From positions 1 through 64,000 of the forward strand of contig JACRBN010000007.1 in NCBI GenBank assembly GCA_016213105.1: a DNA stretch of 64,000 nt, read 5' to 3'. A program made the translations under genes and the position numbers. Below are positions 6,321 to 15,281 of the stretch, piece by piece. A model generated the notes under the pieces. That model did not search any database. It worked only from the letters and a program-made list of their open reading frames with translations, and was not told where the DNA came from. The DNA comes from Chloroflexota bacterium (GTDB lineage Bacteria > Chloroflexota > Anaerolineae > Anaerolineales > Villigracilaceae). Positions within the stretch are counted from its first letter, which is position 1, and the number at the start of each line of letters is the position of its first letter.

Positions 6321-7540
6321 TAAGGCTTTCTCTTATTCAAAAAATTATTAATTAAGTATAACAAAATGGTTCCGCCAACCGTGCCCATACCTAGGTATAT
6401 ATTACTTAACAATCCCCACAGCCAATGTTCGAGTTTAATTTTCAGCTTAGCACTTGAATTAAATTCAACTTCCCCTAACTGAGATACGTAAGACGGAATC
6501 ACCTTTACGTCGACTGTACTTGAAGAAAAAGGTGATATGTCTCTTGGTGCAATATAAAATTCATATGCTTGAGTTTCAGGTTGAGAAACTTCCAATTGAG
6601 GAATAATCTCTCCGCAATCTTTATTTACAAAATAGAACCTATCATCATTCACATAAAATCTTATCGGAGTTACTAATTTTCCACTTACAATAACTGAAAT
6701 CTTTTTCCCTTTACATTCAACATTGTTTACAGACAACCACTCTGGAGACCGAATTGAAAGCTTAGCACCTGGATTTTGATAAGAATTCAAATCAATTTCA
6801 AGCGGTAAACTTGTCCCTCCGTGAACAATAGTTGCAAAAACCCCTAAAAACAAAATAATGACCGAGCCAATTGTCCCAGCAACCGTTAATTTTGCAAGAA
6901 AAGTTCCTATTAAGTTTAATAATGGAACTATCATTAATACAAATAGCAAGAAACTAGAAATCGCAACCCACACAGGATGCAAGTCATCAAGGATATAAAT
7001 TGAAAGCAGAAGATATACAATACCAGCAAGCCAAGCGGATATCGCAGTTGTTAAGTGATCTATTGCTATGCCATGAATGGACTTTATTGGTTGCGTGCCA
7101 CTTCCGTTGCGATCACTAGTTAGATTTAATAGTTCGCAAATATAACACGCAAGCTTCGCTTGAAAGCTCAAATTGCCATTTTGCTTTGGCAAAACTTTAA
7201 TTAATTCGCCTGCTAATTTTCGGCTCACATAAGGTTTTGATAAAGCCTCCTCTTTTATATAATCCAAGTTCTTTTCACGAGTAGCATATAGAACACCTGA
7301 TATGCCCAACTCATAAACTTTTTCGTAAAAAATACTGTTCCAAGCGCGATCGGGGTTTTTGGCAGTGGAAGCAGCTTCAAACTCGTGTTTGGTGGTAGCT
7401 TTAAGATATTGAAGGTAAAGCTTGTTGAAATGTTTGCCGCTTAAAACTGCGCGAACAACTTGACGACTACCACCAACAAGAATAGAAAATGATCCTATAC
7501 TTGCTAAAATTATTAGCAACTCTAATAGAAATGTGGTCAT
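6320..7540 (-). CDS. Membrane protein of a kinase-receiver operon, function unknown
   Basis: A 406-residue protein. It has an N-terminal helix (LLELLIILASIGSFSILVGG), a cytoplasmic alpha-helical part (about 30-155, LYLQYLKATTKHEFEAAST), a central block of membrane helices (about 165-245), an apparently extracytoplasmic beta-rich part (about 255-370, LSIRSPEWLSVNNVECKGKK) and a final helix (about 378-398). Its ATG overlaps the TGA of the receiver gene by 4 bp (ATGA), so kinase, receiver and this protein form one transcription unit. It may be the output or the sensed partner of that pair; I recognise no family. Confidence 0.75.
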   Translation of the reverse strand: MTTFLLELLIILASIGSFSILVGGSRQVVRAVLSGKHFNKLYLQYLKATTKHEFEAASTAKNPDRAWNSIFYEKVYELGISGVLYATREKNLDYIKEEALSKPYVSRKLAGELIKVLPKQNGNLSFQAKLACYICELLNLTSDRNGSGTQPIKSIHGIAIDHLTTAISAWLAGIVYLLLSIYILDDLHPVWVAISSFLLFVLMIVPLLNLIGTFLAKLTVAGTIGSVIILFLGVFATIVHGGTSLPLEIDLNSYQNPGAKLSIRSPEWLSVNNVECKGKKISVIVSGKLVTPIRFYVNDDRFYFVNKDCGEIIPQLEVSQPETQAYEFYIAPRDISPFSSSTVDVKVIPSYVSQLGEVEFNSSAKLKIKLEHWLWGLLSNIYLGMGTVGGTILLYLINNFLNKRKP

Positions 7541-7989
7541 GATTTATCTTCCTCCCGTTTTTCCAAAATCTGTATCAGTTCATCTTTCAGGGCTGTAGGC
7601 AAAAGTCCACTTTTTCGGATATATCCAGATATTCCTAAACCATCCAGTTTGAATTCTTTAATTGGATCGGACACCACAGAAAGTATTACTACTGGACACG
7701 TAACATTTAGTATTTCTAGTAACCATTTCACGATTCCAATACCAACATGCTTGTTAATTTTTTCGTCTTCCCAACCCTTTACAATTTCAGGGATAGGTTC
7801 CTGTTGTTGTGACATCGGAATTATTAAATCAACAACAATTAATTCATATTCTTGCCATTTTTGGGCTTCACGGAACCCATCAAGGGCAGAAATTGCTGGA
7901 ACTATTTTATATTCTGCTTTTTCTAATGGTCTGAAAAGCCCACTAATTGAGTAGTAGTCATCATCGATCCACAAAATTTTCTTTTTCAT
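7537..7989 (-). CDS. Stand-alone response-regulator receiver domain
   Basis: A 150-residue protein starting MKKKILWIDDDYYSISGLFR, with GGAGGAG just upstream of 7989. The acidic pocket is IDDD at 8-11, the phospho-acceptor is D54 in LIVVDLIIP, and the conserved Lys is in GYIRKSG. A longer loop than usual (MSQQQEPIPEIVKGWEDEKI) follows the phospho-acceptor. There is no output domain, so it probably acts by protein contact. It lies 16 bp from the kinase stop and overlaps the membrane gene. Confidence 0.9.
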   Translation of the reverse strand: MKKKILWIDDDYYSISGLFRPLEKAEYKIVPAISALDGFREAQKWQEYELIVVDLIIPMSQQQEPIPEIVKGWEDEKINKHVGIGIVKWLLEILNVTCPVVILSVVSDPIKEFKLDGLGISGYIRKSGLLPTALKDELIQILEKREEDKS

Positions 7990-8005
7990 GTGCTCCTCCA
8001 AAATA

Positions 8006-10639
8006 TTAGTTTGAATGCTTACAAGGAAGGCTTATTTTAAATGTTGTCAGAAACGCGTCACCTCCTTGGTGAATACTGGTGACATCTATAAAACCGTTGT
8101 GAAGATCCTCAATCACCATTTGTGCATGAGCTAAACCAAATCCTGCACCTATCCTTCTCTTATCTGACGCCTTTTCACCTCTAATATATGGTTTAAAGAT
8201 TGTTCTGTTCTCAATTTCGGCTTGTGTTATTTCAACGCCATAATTTTGTACGCAAACAACGTAATAGCCATCTCGGTCTTTGTCACTTTCTCCCCAAACT
8301 TTAATTGTTCTATGCTTATCTAAATTTCTTGGCGGTTTAAAAGAATATTTGACGGCATTATGAATAATATTCTTAATCGCAATTGTCAAATCAAAAAGTG
8401 ACATCTCGATTTTTGGAAAATTTCCATCCCTTGCTCTAGGGCCAAGAATATCACACCCCTTTTGTAAAGCTTCTGATTCAAACAGTTCGCATGCTTCTTT
8501 TAATGGTCGATAAATGCTATGCTCTGAAAATTGGCGCATAGGGTTGTCATCAGATAAGACCGACATTATGGTGGATGCTTGCATATGCAACCTCAAAACT
8601 TGTTCCAAATTGTGTCTTGCTAATTTTTGAAGATCGGATCTTGGCTGCGTTTCAGAATAGATATTTTCCGAATCTGCCATGATACCTGTAAGCGGCGTGT
8701 TAATTTCATGCGCTAGAGTCATCACCAATCGTTTACGGTTTTCCAAAGTTCGCAAGTTGTTCATATAAGATGCCAAGCGTCCAGATATAGACTTAAGCAA
8801 CAAAACATCTCTTATTAAGAAAGGCGTATTCGGCGTAGGGCGTGCAAGTGTAATAACCCCCAGCAATTTATGATCACTACTAATCGGCACTGCAATAAAA
8901 GACCAAGTCTTCTCTGTAGAAATTTTTTCTAACTTACTTGAGACAAGGCCGTTCTCATTAAATGTGATAGCGTTGGCGATGTCAAGGAATTTCATTCTTA
9001 TTGGAGAAGGTAATATATCTTCAGACTGTAATTGAACCAGCCCAACCCTATTGGAATCAGAATCAAGGATAATCTTTTTTATATCTTTTGGGTACGCCAA
9101 ATTAATTCGCTCAAATTCAGAATTTAATTTGTCGTTCGATAATTCCCCGCTGCCGAAATGATTGGCAATTACAATGCATTGTGTATATCCACATATGCCA
9201 GTTTTGCCTTCTCCCAAATCATATACAACATCTGGAACTACCCCGTCATCAAGAATTAAGCTTTTTCTACTCGTATATTTTAATTCAAGTTGAGGTTTCG
9301 AGTGATTTTGCACTAGTTCAAATATCGAACAACCAGAAGATGATACCAAGGTGGGTATCCTATCCACAACAACTTTGAATAGTTGATCTGATTCGGTAAG
9401 GTACCCTAGATCTTTTAATAGTTCTCCTATATCTTTTTGTCTCTTGTTTTCCAGAGACAGTGCTATTGTGCCCGAAAACGAATGTGCTAACAACAATTGA
9501 GATGGGTCATTGGGGACTTGCATTTTAGTCGCAGTGTTCCAGTACCCACACAAGACACCTTCCACTTCCTGGTCTCTAGATTTTACGGGTACTGCCATAA
9601 AACCTAGTATTTGCAATCTGCCCGTCCCACCATAGTAGCTAAAATCCTCCTGGCACACAAGAAACCTATCTTCGTCATTGATGTTATGGCTATTAGATAT
9701 ATTATCAAGCAAATTATTATCTAACTTTACACCTAGCATATATTGCTTAATGTTTGGAAGAATCAATGGAAGCCCTGTTTTGTACACCCAACCTATCAAG
9801 CTCTGTCCTCTTCGAAACTCAACGCCATTTTTCTGCGGGGACCCATTTCTCGCAATTAACCGAACCCTCTCACCGTCATCGCTTTTAATATAAAACTCAG
9901 ACCGTGAGCAATTCAGCATTTCTCTCAAACTATTCGTTACATCAGAAATTACCTCTATACATGAATTTTTAGTACTCGTTTCAATTAACTTTGAAATAAT
10001 TTTGTTCTGTTCAGAAACCATCCAAGTTTGTCGCAAAACGCCAGTAATAATATTTGCGGCTATTGTTGCTATTTCTTGTGAAATGGGTGGAAATGGGTTC
10101 TTATCAAGCGTTGCATGAAATTTCAGAGTTCCAATCGGTGCATTTCCTAGCATAAGTGGAACAGCAAGGAGCCGCCTTTCTTCGCCAGACTGATATAATT
10201 CATCACCATCATTATATTGATTTGCCCAGTAAAGATCCGAACATATAGATATTAATTCTTGTTGATTGGTGACATTATTTATCCGCAATGGCTTGCCATT
10301 TTTATACACCCAACCAGAGATCCCTTCGCCTGCCGCAAAGAATGCCTTCCCTATAAGCATTTTTTTTGATTCCATGTTTGTTGCAGCCAAGACAATAAAT
10401 TCTTCAAAAGCTTGAAAAAGATCAGTTTCGGTGATATCTTTCTCGCCACGCCGCACAGCCCCATGATATTCAAGCACATACTCTGGTTGTAAGTAAATCC
10501 AACAACCTATGGCTCCAACCAACGCGGGCAGTTCATTAACAACAACCTCCAACAACTCGGCTAAGCCCTTGATGGTTGTAATCTTCGCCATAAAGGTCAG
10601 AATGGCTTTTTCTTGAGTTCCACTCATGTCACCTAACAT
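8006..10639 (-). CDS. GAF-domain sensor histidine kinase
   Basis: An 877-residue soluble protein. Three GAF-like regions can be seen at about 15-190, 205-400 and 410-615 (GEGISGWVYKNGKPL and GQSLIGWVYKTGLPL mark the first two). The H box is TLAHEINTPLTGI (about residue 645), the N box IKNIIHNAVKYSF and the G boxes GAGFGLAHA and GGDAFLTTF, so the kinase core is complete. With three GAF domains and no membrane helices it should sense a cytoplasmic ligand, cyclic nucleotide or redox signal. Start at 10639 has GGAGG 4 bp upstream; MSGTQEK at 10627 is an alternative. Its partner is the receiver just downstream. Confidence 0.9.
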   Translation of the reverse strand: MLGDMSGTQEKAILTFMAKITTIKGLAELLEVVVNELPALVGAIGCWIYLQPEYVLEYHGAVRRGEKDITETDLFQAFEEFIVLAATNMESKKMLIGKAFFAAGEGISGWVYKNGKPLRINNVTNQQELISICSDLYWANQYNDGDELYQSGEERRLLAVPLMLGNAPIGTLKFHATLDKNPFPPISQEIATIAANIITGVLRQTWMVSEQNKIISKLIETSTKNSCIEVISDVTNSLREMLNCSRSEFYIKSDDGERVRLIARNGSPQKNGVEFRRGQSLIGWVYKTGLPLILPNIKQYMLGVKLDNNLLDNISNSHNINDEDRFLVCQEDFSYYGGTGRLQILGFMAVPVKSRDQEVEGVLCGYWNTATKMQVPNDPSQLLLAHSFSGTIALSLENKRQKDIGELLKDLGYLTESDQLFKVVVDRIPTLVSSSGCSIFELVQNHSKPQLELKYTSRKSLILDDGVVPDVVYDLGEGKTGICGYTQCIVIANHFGSGELSNDKLNSEFERINLAYPKDIKKIILDSDSNRVGLVQLQSEDILPSPIRMKFLDIANAITFNENGLVSSKLEKISTEKTWSFIAVPISSDHKLLGVITLARPTPNTPFLIRDVLLLKSISGRLASYMNNLRTLENRKRLVMTLAHEINTPLTGIMADSENIYSETQPRSDLQKLARHNLEQVLRLHMQASTIMSVLSDDNPMRQFSEHSIYRPLKEACELFESEALQKGCDILGPRARDGNFPKIEMSLFDLTIAIKNIIHNAVKYSFKPPRNLDKHRTIKVWGESDKDRDGYYVVCVQNYGVEITQAEIENRTIFKPYIRGEKASDKRRIGAGFGLAHAQMVIEDLHNGFIDVTSIHQGGDAFLTTFKISLPCKHSN

Positions 10640-10660
10640 ATGTCCTCCAAATATTCATGT

Positions 10661-11299
10661 TTAGGATATCAACAATGCACTTGCTAACTTTATTATCTCA
10701 TTCATTTCCTTCTCCGTAAACCACCGCTCCACCCAGGGCAATCGCATCATGGACATCAGTTCTAAAACGGAGCGTTTTGCGGCTCGACGGAAGCATGTTT
10801 TTGGCAAAAAAGGTCTTGTTTTGGCTATAGACGCGCGCCTGCTTGATCGAAAGCCGATTTTGGGCTTTCATTTTTTCGCCTTTGAGCCGCGTTTTCTGCT
10901 AATTTCAATTTAGATGCGATTGCCCTGCCGCTCCACCGCATCTGCGCCAAACATATCCAGCGGCGGCTCGTACAGGCGTCGTGCTGAGCCTGTCGAAGCA
11001 TCAGCGGTTTCGAGATGGCACTTCTGCAAAAACACGCTTTGCACCGCGCGCAAAAAGCGAATCTGGTCTGCGTTATAGTTGTGCTGGATATTATGGGGTT
11101 TAATCTGTTGTTTCGGCACTTCCCCATTTTCGCGGTACAAACAGTAGTCACTAACCCCATTCCACGGCTCAGCATCGTACCCGTCCACAGGAATTTCGAT
11201 CTTCACCTTGGAATGGTCACGCAAATACCAACCCGCCTGCTCCAACTGCGGGTCGATCATTTCCTTGCGTGTGCGTTCTTCGGAAATCTGGCGGGGCAT
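10661..11299 (-). pseudogene. hsdR: Type I restriction subunit HsdR remnant
   Basis: The start MPRQISEERTRKEMIDPQLE, then QAGWYLRDHSKVKIEIPVDG and YDAEPWNGVSDYCLYRENGE is the N-terminus of EcoEI-type HsdR, with GGAGAGGG before the ATG at 11299. After about 55 codons it jumps to QHNYNADQIRFLRAVQSVFL, then QKCHLETAD and LYEPPLDMFGADAVER, which belongs near the HsdR C-terminus, so the nuclease-helicase body has been deleted. Eight extra codons (ASTGSARR) split ETAD and LYEPP, and a 194-bp MITE interrupts AVER; the frame returns as VERWFTEKEMNEIIKLASAL before TAA 10663..10661. The protein cannot be functional. Confidence 0.85.
10734..10927. mobile_element. 194-bp MITE with 15-bp terminal inverted repeats
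   Basis: The ends are CAGGGCAATCGCATC (10734..10748) and its exact reverse complement GATGCGATTGCCCTG (10913..10927). Both sides are flanked by the direct repeat CCGCTCCACC (10724..10733 and 10928..10937). Removing the element and one repeat copy restores HsdR sequence (ADAVERWFTEKE). There is no transposase inside. Target duplications of 10-12 bp are typical of IS4-family transposases, so mobilisation by an IS4-type enzyme elsewhere is likely. Confidence 0.9.
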
Positions 11300-11400
11300 C
11301 TGTGTACCCTCTCCTGTGATACAAAAAGTATACAACAAAATCCGCGCTTTGCCCGCTCGAAAAAAGCGCAATTTTCGAGCGCGCTGGGTATAATCATCCC

Positions 11401-11715
11401 ATGTCCACTCTCAAACCCTATGAAATCATCGCGTCCCAGTTCGGCGTCTCGCCCGAGAGCGCCAAGTATTTCCTCGGCCAGGTGCAGAAAACCTTCAAGA
11501 AGGTCAAGCCGCCCCAGGCGCTGATCCTGGAATGTATGGCGGGCCAGGTATATGAAATTCTGCCCAAGCCGTATCACGTCGCCAAATTGATGCAGGAGAG
11601 CGGACTGTGGGTGCATCCCATGAACGCCGAGCCGCGCGACCCGCAGGAGGACGAGGAGGAAGACCTGGACTTCGACGAATTGGAGTTTCTCGACGACGAG
11701 GAAGACTACGAATAG
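11401..11715 (+). CDS. Small acidic conserved protein, function unknown
   Basis: A 104-residue protein, MSTLKPYEIIASQFGVSPES..., with a helical N-terminal two-thirds and an extremely acidic C-terminus (DPQEDEEEDLDFDELEFLDDEE). A TATAAT box at 11389..11394 ends only 6 bp before the ATG and no Shine-Dalgarno sequence is seen, so the mRNA may be leaderless. Codon use matches the GC-rich chromosome, marking the end of the AT-rich island. I do not recognise the family. Confidence 0.7.
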   Translation: MSTLKPYEIIASQFGVSPESAKYFLGQVQKTFKKVKPPQALILECMAGQVYEILPKPYHVAKLMQESGLWVHPMNAEPRDPQEDEEEDLDFDELEFLDDEEDYE

Positions 11716-11859
11716 ACACGAATTCACAAGATTTTTTGGCTCTTTGGGATGAAGTGGGGTGAAAACCCGTCTCACCACAGAGGGCACAAAGAACACGGAG
11801 TTTTTGAAGATTTTTCTCGGTCAACCCAGACAGTCAAGACAGCCCTCAAAAGGATTCCC

Positions 11860-13521
11860 ATGCAGAAGACCCTGTCCCAGATGCTCCTCGCGTTCCTGCT
11901 TACCAGCCTGTTCCTGAGCGCCTGCGGGACGGCGGCGCCCGCCCCCATCAGCCCCACGCGGACGGCGACCGTCCCCGCCACGGCCACCTCCGCGCCGACG
12001 TTGACCGCCACGCCGCTCCCGCCCAGCCCCACCCCGACTCCCACCCGCGTCCCGATGCAGGATTTCATGAAGGGCATCTCCTACGTCCAGTGGGACAAGG
12101 GCGGATTCACCAGCCAGGCCTCCGACCGACTGCTAAGCCAGTCCATCCCCCAGACGGGCGCCACCTGGATCGCCCTGATCGTCACCTGCAACCAGGCCAC
12201 CATCGACTCGACCGACATCACCTGCGCCCACGGTCCCACCGACGAGGAGACCATTCACGCCATCCAGTCCGCCCACGCGGCGGGACTGCGCGTCATGCTC
12301 AAGCCGCACCTCGACCTCTCGGACGATTTCAGCCACTGGCGCGGCGAGATCGGCAGGAACTTCAACGCGGAGCAGTGGCAGGCCTGGTTCGTCAGTTACA
12401 CGGCCTACATCACGCACTTCGCCAGCCTCGCCCAGGCCCAGGATGTGGACGCCTTCGTGGTTGGCACGGAGATGGTCACGCCCAGCACCCACGACGCGGA
12501 GTGGCGCGCGATCATCGCGGCCGTGCGGGCTGAGTACGCGGGTCCGCTGACCTACGCCGCCATCGACAATGAATTCTCCCTCACCTGGTGGGATGCGCTC
12601 GACATGATCGGCGTGGACGCCTATTACCCGCTGACCAATTCCGCCGCGCCGACGCGCGAGCAGATGGTCGCGGGCTGGCAGTCCGCGGCGGGCAAGCTGG
12701 AGGCGCTCTCCGCCCGCTGGGACAAGCCCATCCTCTTCACCGAGATCGGCTACCAGAGCATGGATCGGGTCAACATCACGCCCACGGGCGTCACGTGGGC
12801 CAATCCGCTCGATCTCCAGGAGCAGGCCGATTGTTACGCGGCCGCCTTTGAAGTCTTCTCGGGCAAACCCTGGTGGCGCGGCGCCTTCTGGTGGGTGGTG
12901 GATACCAACGCCGCCCAGGGAGGCGGCTACGACAAGGGCTTCTCGCCGTTGGGCAAACCCGCCGAGGATGTGCTGCGCCAATTCTATGGCGCGCCCCCGC
13001 GTCCCCAGCCCGCCGCGCTCCCCGCGCTCGACCCTGCGGCGATTCAGCAGGTCGAGTGGGTCTACGACGACAGCCTGCGCCCAGGCTGGGAGGACTGGTC
13101 CTGGGGCGTGCAGGTCGACCTGCAAAACGCGGATCATCCGCAGGACGGCAGCCACGCGATATCCCTGACCTATCACGACAACGAATGGGACACGCTCTCC
13201 CTGCATCACGAAGCCCTGGATTTAAGCGGCTTCGCCTGGCTGGAGTTTTACATCTGGTCCGAAACCGATGACTACGCCGCCCTGCGCGTCGAGCTGATCT
13301 CGGATGCGGACGTCTCCTATCACTCCCAGCCGCTGATCTTTGACCCCGCCTACATCCAAGGCGGCCAGCGCCTGGCGGGACAGTGGCAGCGCGTGCTCAT
13401 CCCGCTCTCGATGCTCGGGCCTACAAATCCGCGCATCACGCGCCTGAACTTCTTCCTGGACGGCCAGTTCGGCACGACCGTGCGGCTCGACCAGATCCGC
13501 TTTCTAAAAATGGATCCGTAA
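11860..13521 (+). CDS. Secreted lipoprotein glycoside hydrolase, GH113-like
   Basis: A 553-residue protein; ATG 11860 has AGGA just upstream. The signal ends in a lipobox (LFLSACGT), followed by a Thr/Pro-rich linker to about residue 65. The barrel domain (about 68-380) begins MKGISYVQWDKGGF and has VVGTEMVTPSTH with the likely acid/base Glu and ILFTEIGYQSM with the likely nucleophile Glu, as in GH113 beta-mannanases. A C-terminal beta-sandwich (about 400-550, LEFYIWSETDDYAALRVELI) looks like a carbohydrate-binding domain. It probably cleaves a mannan-type or related glycan outside the cell; the substrate is inferred. Confidence 0.8.
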   Translation: MQKTLSQMLLAFLLTSLFLSACGTAAPAPISPTRTATVPATATSAPTLTATPLPPSPTPTPTRVPMQDFMKGISYVQWDKGGFTSQASDRLLSQSIPQTGATWIALIVTCNQATIDSTDITCAHGPTDEETIHAIQSAHAAGLRVMLKPHLDLSDDFSHWRGEIGRNFNAEQWQAWFVSYTAYITHFASLAQAQDVDAFVVGTEMVTPSTHDAEWRAIIAAVRAEYAGPLTYAAIDNEFSLTWWDALDMIGVDAYYPLTNSAAPTREQMVAGWQSAAGKLEALSARWDKPILFTEIGYQSMDRVNITPTGVTWANPLDLQEQADCYAAAFEVFSGKPWWRGAFWWVVDTNAAQGGGYDKGFSPLGKPAEDVLRQFYGAPPRPQPAALPALDPAAIQQVEWVYDDSLRPGWEDWSWGVQVDLQNADHPQDGSHAISLTYHDNEWDTLSLHHEALDLSGFAWLEFYIWSETDDYAALRVELISDADVSYHSQPLIFDPAYIQGGQRLAGQWQRVLIPLSMLGPTNPRITRLNFFLDGQFGTTVRLDQIRFLKMDP

Positions 13522-13721
13522 GGCGGGATAGTATCCCGCCCTGCGCCCACCGCCTTTCAATCAGCGTCTTCTCTACCGCATAAACCCTGCATGGGACGCG
13601 GATTTTCAAGTGTTTTCTCCGCGTTTTCGGCGCTCATCCGCATCCTATTCCAAAAGGCGGGATAGTATCCCGCCCTACGCGTATAGTAGGAGCCACAGGT
13701 GGGGCGGGATGGCATCCCGCC
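13522..13721. repeat. Three copies of a GGCGGGAT-ATCCCGCC palindrome
   Basis: GGCGGGATAGTATCCCGCC occurs at 13522..13540 and 13656..13674, and GGCGGGATGGCATCCCGCC at 13703..13721. A related palindrome (GCGCGGGATACCATCCCGCGC) sits at 19605..19625. These are REP-like interspersed elements; nothing else is seen in this 300-bp gap apart from the stem-loop at 13762. Confidence 0.85.
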
Positions 13722-13761
13722 ATCTCACAGATTGCGAAGTGCCAAAGCTCCCATAAACCTG

Positions 13762-13800
13762 ATGAAACTCCCGCGAATTCATGACCCGCGGGAGTTTCAT
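13762..13800 (+). terminator. Stem-loop after the glycoside hydrolase
   Basis: ATGAAACTCCCGCG and CGCGGGAGTTTCAT form a 14-bp stem around an 11-base loop. A T-rich tract follows. A TATAAT box at 13808..13813 lies between it and the next gene, only 7 bp before that gene's ATG. Confidence 0.7.
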
Positions 13801-13820
13801 TTCATCTTATAATCCTTTCC

Positions 13821-14642
13821 ATGCAACGGTTTTTTCGCCGCCAGATCGCCCTGCCGCAGGATCATGGCTCGTGGGTCTTCATCCTCAGCCCGCTGCTGGT
13901 GGGACTCTTCGCAGGCGGACGCTTCACCCTGGCTTCCCTGGCGCTGGTCGCCGCCGCGATGACCGTCTTCCTCATGCGCCAGCCCGTCAGCATGGCCGTC
14001 AAGGCCTACGCGGGGCGCCGTCCGCGGACCGACCTGCCCGCCGCGCGCTTCTGGATCGTGGTCTATGGCCTCATCCTCCTGGGGACGCTGGGATATTTAA
14101 TCGCGCAGGGCTTCGCCTACGTGCTGATCCTGGCTGTGCCTGGCGCGCCCGTCTTCGCCTGGCATTTGTACCTGGTCTCGAAGCGCGCCGAAAGACGCCA
14201 GGCGGGCATCGAAATTCTCGCCACGGGCGTGCTCTCCCTGGCTGCGCCCGCCGCCTACTGGGTGGGACTCGGTCACTACGCCGCCGACGGCTGGGGACTG
14301 TGGCTGTGGACCTGGCTGCAAAGTTCGGGGAGCATCGTCTACGCGTATCTGCGGCTCGAACAACGGGAGCAGGCCAAAGGGCAGACGCGCAGCGCAGGTT
14401 GGCAGATGGGCCGCAGGGCCTTCCTGTACACCTCCTTCAACCTGGGCCTGTCCCTCATCCTGGGCTGGGTGACCCTCCAGCCGCAATGGATCTTCCTGCC
14501 CTTCCTGCTGCAATGGGCCGAGACGCTCTGGGGCATCACCCATCCCGCCGCGGGCTGGAAGCCCACCGCCATCGGCATCCGCCAGTTGATCGTCAGCATT
14601 CTGTGGACGATCCTGTTTATCCTCACGTGGAGAAGTTTTTAG
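13821..14642 (+). CDS. YwiC-like integral membrane protein
   Basis: A 273-residue protein with the family signature near the N-terminus, LPQDHGSWVFILSPLLVGLF, and seven or eight hydrophobic helices (for example 20-40, 70-95, 108-125, 135-160, 205-220, 225-240, 250-270). YwiC-like proteins are conserved in Bacillota and Chloroflexota; their role is unknown. The nearest TATAAT box places the transcript start at or next to the ATG, so translation may be leaderless. DUF2007 and YedF-like genes follow on the same strand. Confidence 0.85.
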   Translation: MQRFFRRQIALPQDHGSWVFILSPLLVGLFAGGRFTLASLALVAAAMTVFLMRQPVSMAVKAYAGRRPRTDLPAARFWIVVYGLILLGTLGYLIAQGFAYVLILAVPGAPVFAWHLYLVSKRAERRQAGIEILATGVLSLAAPAAYWVGLGHYAADGWGLWLWTWLQSSGSIVYAYLRLEQREQAKGQTRSAGWQMGRRAFLYTSFNLGLSLILGWVTLQPQWIFLPFLLQWAETLWGITHPAAGWKPTAIGIRQLIVSILWTILFILTWRSF

Positions 14643-14684
14643 TTCGCTCCGTGCGGCCAGCCGCAGGGCGAAAAGGAGAACATC

Positions 14685-14936
14685 ATGGACAAACTGACCT
14701 GGGAGAAACTGACCGAAGTGTTCGGGTTCATCGAAGCCGAGGTGCTGCAAAGCTTCCTGCAGGCCAACGAGGTGCCCGTCGAACTGCTCAGGGAGGCGGG
14801 CACGCCCAGCACCTACGCCTTCACCATGGACGAAATGTCCCGCGTGGATGTGTACGTGCCGAAGGACAAGCTCGAACGGGCGCGCGACCTGCTTGTATTA
14901 TTCAATACTCCACCCGACGAAGAGGAACCGAAATGA
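14685..14936 (+). CDS. DUF2007 (putative signal-transducing) domain protein
   Basis: An 83-residue protein: MDKLTWEKLTEVFGFIEAEV then LQSFLQANEVPVELLREAG, a ferredoxin-like beta-alpha-beta fold, ending in VDVYVPKDKLERARDLLV. This is the DUF2007 pattern (GlnB/PII-like small fold). AAAAGGAG precedes the start. Its stop overlaps the start of the YedF-like gene (ATGA), so the two are translated together. Confidence 0.8.
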   Translation: MDKLTWEKLTEVFGFIEAEVLQSFLQANEVPVELLREAGTPSTYAFTMDEMSRVDVYVPKDKLERARDLLVLFNTPPDEEEPK

Positions 14937-15277
14937 AGGACACCGTCATTCTCGTGACGCATTACGGCATGGGGAATACCCAGGATGCGCCCGAGCTGCC
15001 CGTCAAATTGATCAATAAATATTTCTCGCTGCTGCTGGAAAACCACAATTTCCCCGCCGCGATCTGCTTCTACACCGACGGCGTCAAACTGGCTGTGACG
15101 GGTTCGCCCGTGCTCGAGTTGCTCAAGGCGCTGGAAGCCAACGGCGTGCGCCTGGTGCTGTGCTCGACCTGCCTCGACACCTTCGGGCTGAGCGGGCAGG
15201 TACAGGCGGGCATCGTGGGCGGCATGGGCGACATCCTCGAAGCGCAAATCCAGGCAGGAAAGGTCATCAGCCTGTAG
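14933..15277 (+). CDS. DsrE/YedF-type sulfurtransferase-like protein
   Basis: A 114-residue DsrE-fold protein: DTVILVTHYGMGNTQDAPEL, YFSLLLENHNFPAAICFYTD, and the cysteine motif LVLCSTCLDTFGLSGQVQAG. This matches the C-terminal domain of YedF, which is associated with selenium/sulfur trafficking; the N-terminal TusA-like domain of full YedF is absent. It should hold or pass persulfide or selenide on the CxxC pair. It precedes the cytochrome bc genes by 4 bp. The YeeE/YedE transporters that usually accompany YedF lie 40 kb away in this window. Confidence 0.75.
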   Translation: MKDTVILVTHYGMGNTQDAPELPVKLINKYFSLLLENHNFPAAICFYTDGVKLAVTGSPVLELLKALEANGVRLVLCSTCLDTFGLSGQVQAGIVGGMGDILEAQIQAGKVISL

Positions 15278-15281
15278 CTTC

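Noticed and set aside
11749-11859. Longer start of the glycoside hydrolase (37 extra codons)
   Set aside because: The extra residues are polar and would precede and disable a clean lipoprotein signal that begins at ATG 11860 with AGGA upstream.
13522-13721. CRISPR array
   Set aside because: Three palindromes at irregular spacing (134 and 47 bp between starts) without equal-length spacers and without cas genes; they are REP-like repeats.
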